Shown here: one piece after another, positions 31,833-44,745 of the stretch
Layout of the letters: each line of letters begins with the position of its first letter
How positions within the stretch are numbered: position 1 is the stretch's first letter
DNA from: Rosa chinensis
Lineage: Eukaryota; Streptophyta; Magnoliopsida; Rosales; Rosaceae
Length of the DNA: 64,000 nucleotides
Direction: 5' to 3'
Assembly: GCF_002994745.2 (NCBI RefSeq)
Contig: NC_037092.1
Location: 21,973,001-22,037,000 of the forward strand
The notes under the pieces: generated by a model
Told to the model about the DNA's origin: nothing
The model's input: the letters and a program-made list of their open reading frames with translations, nothing else
Database searches by the model: none
Translations under genes and position numbers: made by a program

Positions 31833-32336
31833 ATGGCTTCTTCACTACCTGAAAGCTGGCCATGCATCAACATGGATGTGAACGAGTCTAACATGAGCAA
31901 TGACCTAATCATGTCCTTGTGGGAAGAAACACAAGCCGATCAAGAGCACGACGAGGAGCGGCTGAGCAGCCTAATCCGAGCTCTAGAAGTGGAGCTCGAT
32001 CCTACTAGTACAACTGACGGACATCATGAAATGTTCATGGACACTAATAATCCTCAGTTCGGCAGCAGCAACAGCGCTGACAATTTTCATCCGTTGGATG
32101 TGGGATATGCGAACGGAGGTGACTGCTCGGCATCTGGATTCGGTTGCGTTGATATGGAAATGGGGTCTTCTTCACAGGGCGATGAACCCATTGATAACTG
32201 GTACCTGAATTCTTGTGATTTTGATGAGATCGACTGCATGTCGTCGAATTTTGGAGGGCCTCAGACTGATCCCTTTGAGGAACATGGGCATCAAAATGTG
32301 TGGCAGGAAACTTGTAATACAAGGATGCTTGTATAA
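31833..32336 (+). CDS. Small acidic plant protein, paralogue of the 54091 gene; family not recognised
   Basis: A 167-codon intronless frame with a good TATA box. The protein is acidic and lacks membrane segments or a signal peptide. It shares a clear pattern with the 54091 product: near the N-terminus (L)IMSLWEETQ followed by acidic residues and EERLSSLIRALEVEL; a middle Asp/Ser-rich region with FGCVDMEMGSSSQGDEP; WYLNSCDFDEIDCMSSNF; and near the C-terminus NVWQET. The pattern reads as a short helix pair at the N-terminus plus a Trp/Cys-containing motif at the C-terminus. I do not know the function; it may be a plant-specific regulatory protein. The conserved start, frame and promoter argue for a real gene. 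Confidence 0.75.
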   Translation: MASSLPESWPCINMDVNESNMSNDLIMSLWEETQADQEHDEERLSSLIRALEVELDPTSTTDGHHEMFMDTNNPQFGSSNSADNFHPLDVGYANGGDCSASGFGCVDMEMGSSSQGDEPIDNWYLNSCDFDEIDCMSSNFGGPQTDPFEEHGHQNVWQETCNTRMLV

Positions 32337-32982
32337 TTGAGTCTTATTACGCAGCAATGATATTTGTTTACTTGAAAACTCTACAAAATGATGTTGTTCA
32401 TACCATAATTAAGTTTGTGAAGGTGAGAAGCCAGTAGCAAGTGACAGAAAATCAGAATTTTCTATTATTTGCTCCACAGCACCAATTGATCTAATTAACA
32501 AGAAAATTAAGCTACTTCAAAAAGTGGTTTGCTTGTGTCATTAATTAATTAAGAAATTAAGCATGTATATATTTTTCATTTATCTTTATGAAGCACAAGA
32601 CGTCAATGTTAATAAAGGGAAATTCTAAAATAAGAATAAGTTATATACAATCAAGATACATGGCTTCTTGTCAAAGTCCAGAGAAGCCACATCGAAGCTA
32701 GAATTATAAGGATAAATTTCATCATGATCATGTATGTACTTGAATTTTTTCACAAGATTGGTACATGCCTTTCATGCTTTTAAGATATTTAACATCAATA
32801 CGCAATCGACATCAACTTTTCAATATGTGGGTGGTTCACTACTCACGGACATAAAGGATGAACAAAGCAATAGATTGATAGTGATGTGATACATCGTTAG
32901 CTATTATAGAAGGAAATTATCCTATTGTTATACAGTAGGTTTTAAATTTCCACTATTACATTAACCAAATACACACACACAC

Positions 32983-33375
32983 ATCTTATCTAGAGCGGAG
33001 TTTCGCTTTGAAATTAAAGTGCAAATTTAGTGTTTGAAGTCACTTTTTGGTCGCATATCCACATCTCGACCGTTCAGTTTTTAGGTACTAATGTATAGAT
33101 CATCTTTGTAAATTTTCATCCAAATTGATGATCGTTAAGGCATTGATAACTAACTTAAAGCAAGTACGGTTTAGGTTGGACAGATTCAATTCGTTCATTG
33201 GTTTAAGCGAGTTAGATACCTTAAAGATCATCAATTTGGCTGAAAATTTGCAGAGATGATCTATACATTAGTACCTAAAAACTGAACGGTCGAGTATGGA
33301 TATGCGATCGAAACATGACTCTAAACTCTAAATGCGCACTTTAATTTCAAAGCGAAGCTTCGCTCTGGATAAGAT
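32983..33375. mobile_element. Foldback MITE, copy 1 (393 bp)
   Basis: The two halves are inverted copies. The left starts ATCTTATCTAGAGCGGAG, and the right, reversed, starts ATCTTATCCAGAGCGAAG. Both continue through GAAATTAAAGTGC, CGACCGTTCAGTTTTTAGGT, TGTATAGATCATCT and CAAATTGATGATC. Flanks are CA and TG microsatellite. A second copy with the same ends is at 42610-43010. Confidence 0.85.
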
Positions 33376-33556
<181 letters not shown>

Positions 33557-33560
33557 CATT

Positions 33561-33953
33561 CTCTGCTAAGGATATTTTTACCTTAGCTAAGGAATGGATT
33601 TCCATATTTTGACCACTTTTCGATCACATATTTACATCTTAACCGTTCAGTTTTTAGGTCATAATGTATAGGTCACTTCTGTAAATTTTCAGCCAAATTG
33701 ATGATCGTTAAGGTATCGAACTCGATTAAATCAATGAACGAACCGAATCTGTTCAACCGGAACCGTTCGTGTTCATAATTATAAATTGCAGTTTTGAATG
33801 CCTTAACGATCATCAATTTGGCTGAAAATTTGCAGAGGTGATCTATACATTAGGACCTAAAAACTGAACAGTTAAGATGTGAATATGTGATCAAAAAGTG
33901 GTCAAAATATGGAAATCCGTTTCTTAGCTAAGGTAAGGATATCCTTAGTAGAG
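33561..33953. mobile_element. Foldback MITE of a related subfamily (copy 2)
   Basis: The left end CTCTGCTAAGGATATTTTTA and the inverted right end CTCTACTAAGGATATCCTTA are followed by matching arms (TTAGCTAAG, GGATTTCCATATTTTGACCA, GATCACATATT). The inner third (TTCAGTTTTTAGGT, TTTTCAGCCAAATTGATGATCG) is shared with the MITE at 32983-33375, but the outer termini differ. Confidence 0.85.
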
Positions 33954-33959
33954 CCTGTA

Positions 33960-36000
33960 TATATATAAGAAAAAAGATATAATATAAATTTAAGGCATAT
34001 TCTTCTCATAAAAATGTGTGTGTGTGTGTATTTTTTTTTTTTGTTGAAACGAAGGATTCATTGTGTTAATATGACTCTAACCAAAGTTAAAATAGTACAA
34101 AAGACTACTCCATGTAAAAATATATGAACACTGAATAGCTATACCTATACAAAAGCACTTTGCCTCTATATACAATCTAAATTACTATTTTAATATACGC
34201 CCAAATTTTGTTAGATGTAATGGATTAAACACAACAAACATTTTTTTTTTTCCAATATACACCCAAAATGTGCCAATTAGGATAAATACTATCTCTTATT
34301 TTTTAAAAAAATTTACTCAATTGCCACAATTCAACCAGAGAGATTCGTAAGTAGGGAAAACATACCACGTGGCTGGTAGGGTTGCCCAATCAACGATTAT
34401 GCAAGGGGATGTTTTGGGTATTTCATTTTAATAAGTAAGGATAGTTCTAAAATACACTTAAAATTTTTTGAGTTTTGATTAAGCTGCCCCATCGCCACGT
34501 GGTACATTTGTCCTATGTAAGAATTTCTCATTCAACTATAACATCAACATAATAACTTAGCATAATTAACGCTATGCTTTTAAATACCTTGATTACAGAT
34601 TTTTATTGTATACTAAATATTTTTCTGTCTGAATTAATTTCATTATTATTTCGAGAATCATGAAGTGTTGTTATATTTTTTTGAAAAAATTAGGTGAAAG
34701 AGAAAAAGAATGTTGTATATAGAAGGTATAATTCTATAAATAAGGTATATATGTTTTTTTCGGCTATAACTTAAAATTTTTGTATTACTAAGGCATTTGA
34801 TTATTAGAATACTTTTTATAGTTAACTTAATTTTGAGCATGTATCTGATATATAGGATTTTTTTTTTTTTTTTAGTATCATCCCTCTTTGTTAGGTTTTT
34901 TACTATATTATACATTTATACCTATGATTTTGGAAGATAAATATCATTGTGAGTCGACCTTTTTTTTTTTTTTTTTTTTTAACTTAAAGGTTATGTTATT
35001 CAAGCCCTACTTACAAATACCTATTTAGTAGGTACATTGCAAATGTAATAGTTGAGAGCGAAAAGTTATCATGAGAATAGGATACATATACCAAAAAAGA
35101 AGAAAAAAGTAATCAAAGAATAAGATACGTGTACCTTACAATTAGATTTTTTTCGAGTATCTAGAGAGTCGCTGAATGTGAGCCTAAGAGTGAAAATGCA
35201 TTTCTTTCCATAAAGCAAAACTCTTTTCCTTATGTCCTGACACGATCTCTAACACATTTCTATTCTTTCAAAACATTTCTTCAATTGTTCATCGGAGACG
35301 TAGGTGAGAAACACCATGCATGTGCCACACTCTCTTTTTTTGAAGCAATAAAGGCCTTCTCTCTTAGTGTTCAAAGCATAGTCTCTTTCCATCGTTTGAA
35401 AAAATAATTAATCCCATCGGAAAAGATATTTGAAATTTGGAAAAAAAAAAAAACCTACATATAAGGAAAACAAGAACTAACCGTTTGTGTTACAAATGGA
35501 ATACTTTTGTAATGAGCATATATAATATATACTAAAGTCAGTAATAACAATATAAAGCAAGGAAAAAACAAGGATGTAATTGACTATGATAAAGTTTAAA
35601 TGAACTGATGTTTAACTTAATATTTCAAATTCAAATAGATGCTAAGATTAAACTTTTCCAGTAGTACGAATCGCTACACTTCGCTTGTTTCTATATGATA
35701 ATATGCACCTTGTCTGCAAAAGAGAAATTGAAGTCAACCCGCAAAAGCCAAAGCAATTATCGACATGTTGGTACTAAAGACAGAGAAAGAAATCAGGGTT
35801 TTTTGGGGCAGGCTACCAGAGTTTTCTTGGTCATCAATATGACTTGTCCTTAATAGGTCAAATGACCGGCTCATTAGGAATTTTTTTTCCTACTAATAAA
35901 ACTTTGGCAAGTCAACCACTGAGGCAAGCCAACCGTTGAAGTTGAAAAGAATTTAAACCACCCATTCCTGAGATACGATCATCCAGTCACTTGCTCTCCA
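33960..36000. other. AT-rich intergenic DNA
   Basis: No gene supported. Several poly(T) runs (34030, 34240, 34861, 34960) followed by unlike sequences resemble reversed tails of retroposon fragments. Two ACCACGTGG/CCACGTGG sites (about 34365 and 34495) are noted without context. Confidence 0.55.
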
Positions 36001-37547
36001 CATGTTCAATATTTTTTTAGCGAGTGAACTAGGATGCAAAGAGACTCAACGAGTGAACTAGGTCCCCTCATGAGGCTCACGCCATTTGAGGTGGCCCAGC
36101 CATTTGCAAATCCTGTAGTGAAATTGAGACTGCTAGATCTCAGGCGTGTAGGTAGCGCTGTCAATGCAGAAAAAGGGAGTTTAAAAGTTTTTACTCATTT
36201 CATTCTTATGGAAGAGGCCTACCTCGAATAAACGTCCAGAATTTGGTGAGGGGGTTGTGGTAGAACTTGTGAAAAATTTCACTCTTTTAGAGCCTTTGCT
36301 TCCCACCTCAATATGTTCAGTGCCTAATATGCTATCTATGGTCGAGCACTTCACTACCACCTCGCTATCCTTCAATGTAAAAGGTGCTTTAGATGCATGT
36401 GGTTCCAAGTTAATGCCAGATAAAAAAGCTTTTAATCGATTTCTTATTGAAGGACTTCGATTTGGCTCTTGAGCAGCTTTATCCAAGTCTTCCTTTTGTG
36501 CATTATTTTAATCACGATTTTGTCCGGATCCTCCTTTTCTTTAGAAAGAAGGGAAGAGGAAGGAGAGAGGTCAAGGAAATTCTCAACGGGTTTAATAAAA
36601 TAAGTCAATTGTCATTGGTCAAAGAAGAGACAAGAGGATAAAATTGCTAGTACCAGGTGAACTCATATTGGCGAAAGTGAAAGAGAAGGATAGCTCGACC
36701 TCGTCTTTCCCCCCATCTACCCTATCCAAGGGTACCATTTCCATAAAAGGAAGGAGGTCGAATAGTAAATCAATCCGTACCCCAGACTATGGTACGTGCC
36801 GTACCTACTAATCTGCCTACATGGTTCATTGGCGGCATATCATGGGCTGTTGGATCAGAATCCGTGTGATGGTTTGAGAGCGGTTTCAAATATTCTTCAC
36901 ATCCGGCTTTGGCTTACCTGTCGTGAATTGAGGATCTTTAATTCCAAACACTATGGTAGCATTAACTCTAAGGTTTCCCAAGGTCTTCGGACATTTTATC
37001 AGGGCGTGCTTTCTTGATCGCCTCATTCTTCAACCATGCATGGGTTAAGATGTGGCTAAAGTATCCCTGATGGTACACTGACAAGCAAGGAGACCAAGCC
37101 ACTCACCTCATCAAGGGGGGAGAGCACCCTATTGAGGGGAAAAGACATAACTGGATTAGCTTACTATTGATGATAGGGCCCAAGGAACAGAGGCACTAGA
37201 CTTAATAAATTAAAAGGGGTTTAGGCAAGCCCTTTCTCAATTTGCGGCACGTTTAGGCCGCGATTAGTGGACAACAATTTTTTAAAGGAGATCCTGGTCC
37301 TTTATTTATAGTTCTTCCGTTAACCTATCCGGAATTAGGTGTAGCTATATCACAAGGACATTGTTCCTATCGAATGATTAATGATAGAGACGAAATCACT
37401 ACATAAAAAAATAGGTATAGCCAAACGGAAGGTTCTTTTCTTTAGCGGGTTGGTTACACCTACAACCGAAATGGATAGCGAGAGTTTCGTTCACGTTTTG
37501 AAAACAAATTCCTCATCTTGATTGACTATTGTTCCTATCGTTTGCGA

Positions 37548-37599
37548 GATACAACGCGCAAAACCTTACCAGCCCTTGACATATGAACAACAAAACCTA
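37548..37599 (+). pseudogene. rrn18: Mitochondrial 18S rRNA internal fragment (rrn18)
   Basis: About 50 bases contain ACGCGCAAAACCTTACCAGC and CCCTTGACATATGAACAA, the plant mitochondrial form of the conserved small-subunit rRNA segment equivalent to the E. coli 960-1000 region. Both flanks are unrelated, so only this piece was transferred or kept. Confidence 0.75.
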
Positions 37600-37902
37600 T
37601 TCCATTGCGTTTCGAGCTCGGTTAGGGAGTTCCTCACTTCATGGCATCACTACATGAAACTTCTCCTTTTAATAAGACTCGTTGATAGGAAAGGATAGAA
37701 AAACAAAGCAATGCCAAGAGCTCTGTCAATCCATGGACATGGTGCAACAAAAAGAGAATTAACAGAATAGGATAAAGAATTTTATATTATCATCGACCTT
37801 CCTACCCCACCCACTGCCCTGATCATGAATTTGCTTTAGATGTGAATGCATGCTACTAAAGATAAAGTCGAGTCTGATACATCAACCGTCTACTCAATAT
37901 CC

Positions 37903-38094
37903 TTATATGAGTCCATAATCACTACACAAGATGAACCTTGGTTTGGACTTCTTGCCACCAATGCTTTCTGTTTGCATTGGACCTACTAGATCTATGTGCA
38001 ACAGGCTCATAAAAGTGGATGACCGATCCAATTGATTGTGTAAAGCCCGCGGGAAGAGAATATACACAAGTTCGCTACATTCCCCCAACAACAT
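37903..38094 (-). pseudogene. Copia integrase fragment within the mitochondrial mosaic
   Basis: The minus strand reads SSTFMSLLHIDLVGPMQTES followed by IGGKK, the catalytic-aspartate region of a copia integrase (LH-DLVGPM-T-S-GGK). Sequence on either side does not continue the domain. Fragments of this kind also occur in plant mitochondrial genomes, so it may have come with the organelle DNA. Confidence 0.65.
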
Positions 38095-40534
38095 GAAAGT
38101 CTAGGAAATACCATTCTGGCATAATATGAGGAGCGGTGGGCATCAGATTAGCAAACATATAATTGTCAGTAACCGGTGAAAAGTGGTGGGTGTCTACTAA
38201 CGGCCATTCCTGGCTCGACTCCAATATCCCAATTCCAGGATGAGTCGGTAGTTGGGCACTAGATTGGGAACCACCGGGATTCGAAATGTTGAATACATCG
38301 GAAATGGTCAGGAAGAAGATGAGTTGTTAGGAATACCTACACAATCCAAATATTTCTATTTTTTCCTCTGAATTGCTCATATATATCCTATGAATTTCAT
38401 TTCGTGTTGGCCTACGAAGCACTTGCCCGTTGTTCCTACCGAGAAAAGGAAGTTTTCCAATCACCGACTCAAACCCATTGTCGAACCCCACTTAGCGGAA
38501 TATGGAGGTACTTATGGCAAACGGGGGAGTATGCAGATCCCAGAAACTATGCGTTTCTCCTCCAAAAATAACTTCCCCAGTTGGAGAACACATTAGATAT
38601 TTACCAAGTTAATGCTTACCTATTTGCCCACCTATTTTTATAGAAATATCTAAAAAAGAATTGATTTCGCCAGTATAACCATAAAAAAGATCATTAAAAA
38701 AGTATGTGCCGTTATTAAAACATTATAAAGTTGATGATTCCCACCAAGAACCCCCTCTTCCTTGCTCCCCGAGCATGACCTTCCTGACTCAGTTAGTTGG
38801 GTTCATGTTGTACGTCCACCCTTGTGGAATTAGAAGACGGTTTTTGAGCATAGCACTCCTACTCTTTCTCCATTTTTTTGCCTAAAAAAGAAAAAAAAAT
38901 AGAACCTTCTAGCAATTTCCTCTTCTGTGGGTGTACCAGAACATGACCCGGGATGGAAAGAGAAAGACTTTGTTTCTGAACATCTAGTTAGTCCACTCAG
39001 AGCATGGACTAAAACAAGAGCTCGAAAGAACTTGATTGATAAAGTTAGCTAACCCTTACGGCATGAAAAAATCTACCATGATATTATTTCGCAGTCCTGA
39101 TTGAATGAGGGAACCGCTTTATTTGGAATCGGTTATCTTATCTTGTGAAAATTGATATTTTCATCAAAGGGAACTACACCCCCTAGCTTATTGAGCTAGG
39201 CCCTTCCCCATCAGGCCCTACCATAGGGGCATAAGTGCCCTCTTGCTACAGAAAAAGTAGGTATAAGGGGAATCCTTTCCCTTTGGGGTCAGTAGATGCT
39301 CTAACAAGAGGTCTTTCAGACTTTGAAACACACCACACTAAGAGACATGTAAGCGCAGGTAACGCCAATTGGCGAAGCGGCGTTAAGCATCCCAAGTGGT
39401 ACGAAAAGAGAGGTATTCTCTTTTTTTCATCAAGATTGGGTTGGTGTTCATTGTACCTTAGTACAAGATCGTAAAGAAAGCAGTGTCTTTTTTACGCTTT
39501 GCGACCTATGTACCATGGACCCATAGAGAGGGTAAAGATTATATGGCGGTCAAGGTGACCTTATTAAAGATAACATTTGGGACATAAAAGCCTGTGGTAA
39601 TCTCGTCCTTGTAACTTGATCATGAGCGAATTTGTTGTTGTTGCACCCACGAAGTATGGAAAGTGCCAAACATTGAGAACTACCTAGGGTGGAGTTAGGA
39701 ACTTGTTCATTGGATTCCAGAGGAACTACTTCGTTAGGATTGGGGAATTGCTGCGATTCTTCCTGAATAGCCTGCATTCAATAGTAAACTTTCCCCTATT
39801 GACAAAGCTTACTTTACCCGCGATAAGGGCATGCTTTCACTCTGCCCCGTTAAAAAGACCAAAACTGCAAAAGAGATTCGCCTGTCACTGATGATAATAC
39901 TTAAGATATTTCTAGTTAGAGGTAAAAGAGCCCAAGACGAGCATCCACCAGATAAGTGTATAGTTCGTTGTGATCCTCAAGGGGCTCTCAGGCTCCTCTC
40001 GATCTTATTCGTAGTTGGGAAAGGGGAAGGAGTCTAAATCAATGGACATTAATGAACCATCATTAATGGACATTGCACATGACACGAGCAATTATGATAT
40101 GGAAGTCGATCCAAAGGGATCTATTATGACATAGCCACGAGTTGCTTAATTGACCCTTTTAATCTTGCCTCATGTTGTTATTACTACTGCCTAAGAGTTT
40201 CGACAACCTAAAGGAAATAGGGCTCAAAGAGTCAATGGACCTTGAGGTTATGAAAGAAAGATAACCCACTTCCCCTTGCAAATCGGGAAGTTGCCTCCGA
40301 GATCTATTACTACTCATCTCACCAAGATAGAAACCATGGGACTCTTATGTATATAACATTCTTACGAATTTGTTGGAGATGGGGGCTTTACTTACTCGAC
40401 CATTAGGGAGAGGGATAAACTCATCCATTGTGTAATTTCATATTGATGTTTAAAGAGAGCAGTAGCTTCTATCATTGGGCTTTCTAGATCAACAGATTAA
40501 GGTGCGGATGTTGACCTTTTCTTCCATTTGGATT

Positions 40535-40570
40535 TTTTATGCTCCTAATTTTTTGGGGCATCTTGACAAT
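40535..40570 (+). pseudogene. cob: Mitochondrial cytochrome b fragment (cob)
   Basis: Twelve codons, FYAPNFLGHLDN, correspond to FYAPNVLGHPDN of cob. The Pro-to-Leu change fits C-to-T transitions. The piece is short, so the assignment rests on this one motif and on the mitochondrial neighbours. Confidence 0.5.
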
Positions 40571-40967
40571 TTAATGGAGCTAACCCCAACTCTGAGAAGA
40601 ATTACCTTAAATTTAATAAGGGATCGATCTGACCATCAAAGGAGAGAAAGTGAGACGCGCCGGGCAATGCCTTATCAACGTTTGACCTCAAAAGAAGATT
40701 TTTCGAGCTCTGCCTCAAGCTTTGTAGCTCGGTCTTGCTGTTCTCATCTAAGAAAGATGTACAGTTCTCGAGGAGCGCACTTGTGAAGGACCAATGATGA
40801 GCCATATAGAGGATAAGAGAAGGAATACTTTGTCTTTAAAGGTAACGAGACGAGCTCTCCCCTTGATCAACCGTAATTTGAAGGTAAAACGAGGAGATGG
40901 GAACTCTATTAGTACACCAAAGGTGCGGCCTTCCAGGTCCTCTCAATGCTCTAACGCCAGCCCATTT

Positions 40968-40969
<2 letters not shown>

Positions 40970-41019
<50 letters not shown>

Positions 41020-41020
41020 T
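40970..41020. repeat. (CA)n(TA)n microsatellite
   Basis: A perfect CA run followed by a TA run, next to the SINE-like sequence. No other feature. Confidence 0.95.
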
Positions 41021-41044
41021 ATCAGATAAATAACTCAGATGCTA

Positions 41045-41115
41045 TAACCAGTCTTTTGTGAGTCGAACTCATAGCCTCCCACTTATGAAGGGGAGAATAT
41101 GCCACTAGACCAAAT
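41045..41115 (-). mobile_element. SINE-like sequence with tRNA promoter boxes (minus strand)
   Basis: Read on the minus strand, TGGTCTAGTGGCATATTC (A box) and GAGTTCGACTCAC (B box) are spaced about 35 bases apart around CTCCCCTTCATAAGTGGGAG. This is the head of a tRNA-derived SINE or a degenerate tRNA gene. An acceptor stem was not found, so SINE is preferred. Confidence 0.5.
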
Positions 41116-42569
41116 GGTACTGAACATATATTTTTTAATTACACATTTTTTTATAGGTATTTAGTAAAAAAAAAAAATATTAAAACATATAATTAATATA
41201 CCGGGGCTTGGAATTCTGACAAAGACCAAGAAGTACAACGCAAAGAAAGCGCAAACCAATTTCGTATTCAATTATGCACGATTTACTGATGGCAAAGAGA
41301 GCCGGCTTGGCAGGGAAGGAATGGGATATCATCAAGGATGACTTCTTTGTTGGCGAAATGAAGGGTCCCCGAATACACTTGAATATGATTTTAGCATTAA
41401 ATGATCCTTTATTGGTTTGGTTAATCTTGATTTACTGTGGAAGTTGTTCAACATGGCCGGGGATCTCGCTCTGGGACTCATACAACCTAGACTAAGAAAT
41501 ATTGACATTAAGGTCTAGGAAAGAACAAATGAGACCAAGTAATCGTTTGGAGAACTTAAAAAAAGACAAAAGAGGACGATGTCGAGGCATGTGCGAGAAG
41601 CTCTATTTCAAAGCTTAGGCGGTCAACCCTTTCTGTTGCCCCAGTAAGAAGTTCATGATGTGCTGCTACATCTTATTCCCTCCCTCTCCCCCCCCCCCCC
41701 CCCCACAAAAAAAAAAAGGGAGAAAGATGCCCCTTCCTATTGGACACTGCTAACAAAATGGAAAAGGAAAAAAATTTCACCAATGATGATCCCAAATTGC
41801 ATGAGCAATAGGTCTTACATGTAAAGGATCCTGTACTCATGCCTCAAAAATTTCCTTGCTAAGCTACTGCAAAGGCCGAGGTTTCCAAGCCCCTCTCTCC
41901 GCCACCACCCCGGTCAGAAATTCCGGGCGTTAAGGATTGATAGCATTCATCAGTTGATTTAAAATTCACTTTTCTTTTCTAATCGAGTGTGGGTCCCTTG
42001 AGCCGTGGAATCCCTTTTGTCTTGATTTAGGGAAATAGGCCCCAATCCTATGAAAATCCGTTTAAGTTAAAAGCACCGGTTTTCTTCAACCTTTAATCCC
42101 GCTAACTCCGTACTTTGATGACATCCTAATGTTTAGTTTGAGTCCAGAATTGCACTTAGAGCCCTTGAGGCACTGAGCATAGTGAAGTGGAGCAGTGAAG
42201 AGAAAAGAGGATGTGCTTAGTGCAACGCCTTATAGAACAATGAAGTAATGTATCTATACGCCCAAAAAGAAACTTGTTCATTTATGTTACCTGTTGTGGA
42301 CCTTCAATGTTTCACCTTTCATAGATCTGGGGAATGGTACTTAAATTGACTCAGCAACTGGAAGGTTCATATCTGACTTTTGATCTTTTGGATCAAGAAC
42401 TAGTTTTGGTATTGCTACTGCACATGACTTCGGAAAGCTGGGTGGTTATCCATAGCACTTTATTTTAAATGTTGTGCGGTGGCCCTCATGCGAGTACGGG
42501 AGGTTCGTGAGAGTGAGGCCCTTTCTTTTAGAACTATAGAGTACAAGAGTACAAAAGCTGAAGTAAAAA

Positions 42570-42606
42570 GTGTGTGTGTGTGTGTGTTTATATATATATA
42601 TATTAT
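42570..42606. repeat. (GT)n(TA)n microsatellite beside a MITE
   Basis: GT repeats grade into TA repeats immediately left of the third foldback MITE copy; another GT run (43010-43045) lies immediately right of it. Confidence 0.95.
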
Positions 42607-42609
42607 ATA

Positions 42610-43006
42610 CAGATCTTATCCAGAACGAGGCCTCGCTCTAAAATTAAAGTGCGAGGTTAGAGTTTATAGTCACTTTTCGGTCGCATATCCACATCTCGAC
42701 CGTTCAGTTTTTAGGTATTAATGTATAGATCATCTTTACAAAATTTCAGCTAAAATGATAGTTGTTAAGGAATTGATAACTGCCTTAAAACTAGTACGGT
42801 TCAGGTTTGACAGATTCAATTTGTCCATTGGTTTAAGCGAGTTAGATACCTTAAAGATCATCAATTTGGCTGAAATTTTGCAGAGATGATATATATATTA
42901 GTACCTAAAAACTAAACGGTCGAGATGTGGATATGCGACCGAAAATGTGACTCTAAACTCCAATCTCGTACTTTAATTTCAAAGTGAGGCCTCACTCTGG
43001 ATAGAG

Positions 43007-43010
<4 letters not shown>
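42610..43010. mobile_element. Foldback MITE, same family as 32983-33375 (copy 3)
   Basis: The ends CAGATCTTATCCAGAACGAG and, reversed, CAGTCTCTATCCAGAGTGAG, and the whole interior (TCGACCGTTCAGTTTTTAGG, AGTACGGTTCAGG, TGGTTTAAGCGAGTTAGATA) match the copy at 33 kb. It sits in the mitochondrial mosaic and is bracketed by microsatellites. Confidence 0.88.
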
Positions 43011-43047
<37 letters not shown>

Positions 43048-43670
43048 CACGAACCTGATTACCTACCACGATTATAACCCAGTTTAGGGATAATCCGACC
43101 TTCAGATGAGTAAAGAGTTTGTTTCTTCCCGATGAGAGGGTATTTATTAAAGTAGTAATCATCAAAGGGGAAGTCTTTCGGTCCAAGAAAGCAAGCTAAG
43201 TCACTTATGGCCTTCTAAAGGCCCACCGGGTGTACACATCTGAGACAGAAAAAAATGTTTCCTGCAAGAACAAGTGGTCATAGAACTACTAGTAACCAGT
43301 CCACTTTGACTCATAAAGATGTATATGGATCAGCTTCCACTAGTAACTCTTTCCGTTGAGTCGAGGGATGATAGGCGTTCTATTTGCTCGTAGTTAGCAT
43401 TTGATACCAGATAAAGCAAATCTTGGTTTTTGTTTTCCTTTTTGATGGACCCAGAAGGGGGGGGACATGCCTAGTATCCTTTGACAACCACTCTCTCCTG
43501 TGAAACTGCTCCTTTAACTATGATTGATCTGACTATTTTCTACAGTTTGGAAGAGATTTTGAGAATTTAGTACCGGTGTATCCTATATGTACTCTAGTTT
43601 ATTCAAAGTGGCAAAATAGAGCAAAGAGGCTAGCTTTAAGACATTGTTTGATCCTTGGAGAAGTGGAAGA

Positions 43671-43747
43671 AGCGGGGTAGAGGAATTGGTCAACTCATCA
43701 GGCTCATGACCTGATGAAGACTACAAGTTCGAATCTTGTCCTGAGGG
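43671..43747 (+). pseudogene. trnfM: Mitochondrial initiator tRNA remnant (trnfM-CAU)
   Basis: The start AGCGGGGTAGAGGAATTGGT, the anticodon arm ATCAGG-CTCATGA-CCTGAT with CAU, and a TTCGAAT T-loop identify plant mitochondrial trnfM. It carries a three-base insertion after the anticodon stem. The acceptor 3' strand reads CCTGAG where CCCCGC is needed, so the acceptor stem cannot close. The T stem is still paired (ACAAG/CTTGT) though altered from the expected GC-rich form. It is a decayed nuclear copy. Confidence 0.85.
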
Positions 43748-44151
43748 GGGGGAATATAGGCAAGGCAATTGTCTTCTAGTTGCACCTCTAACCTTACTAC
43801 GCTAGCCTACCGTGTACAGTGCACGCAAGAGTTGCTGCCCACTTTGCACTAACACCACGGCCTTGATATAAACATTTTTCGAGGCCCACCCTTTCTTTGA
43901 ACCTTGTCAATGATCGAACTTAAAGATATGAACTGAGAACAAGGGAGAGGGATAATATGAGTTCAGAGATTGATGCCATTGCAATGAAGTCCATTGCAGG
44001 TTTTAAAGTCCTAAAATTCACAAGTTGACCCGCATAGATGGAAAAAATATCCTTAGCGCAGTTTATTTCCTCCCTATCAGTCTTACAGAATTCTTAGTCT
44101 TACTTCACCATCGAGAAACAAAAGAAGACTTCCACCTCCAAGTTTAACTCA

Positions 44152-44451
<300 letters not shown>

Positions 44452-44573
44452 TTATTTAAAACCCATGGCAGCATCCATCATACCTCTTCTCCCCACTTTC
44501 CACAACAAAATGATGTGGTAACCGGCCACATCGGCCCGGTAACCTTCATCATCGTCGGTTCCCGCAACCAAGC

Positions 44574-44576
<3 letters not shown>

Positions 44577-44619
<43 letters not shown>
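44577..44619. repeat. (TA)n microsatellite
   Basis: About 20 perfect AT units within the mitochondrial mosaic. Confidence 0.95.
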
Positions 44620-44621
<2 letters not shown>

Positions 44622-44745
44622 TTCTGAAGATCAATTCGTCACTAAAGTCACCTCCAACGGTAATTGATCTCAACTATAAACGGAAGCCCTTCTTTTTTAT
44701 TGAAGGACAAACTCTCCTTTCTACAATATATCTATAGTTATAGTA

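Noticed and set aside
36034..36640. Short frames of 65-101 codons at the start of the mitochondrial-type block
   Set aside because: They overlap on both strands and show no recognisable domain; they are more likely chance openings in organelle spacer DNA.
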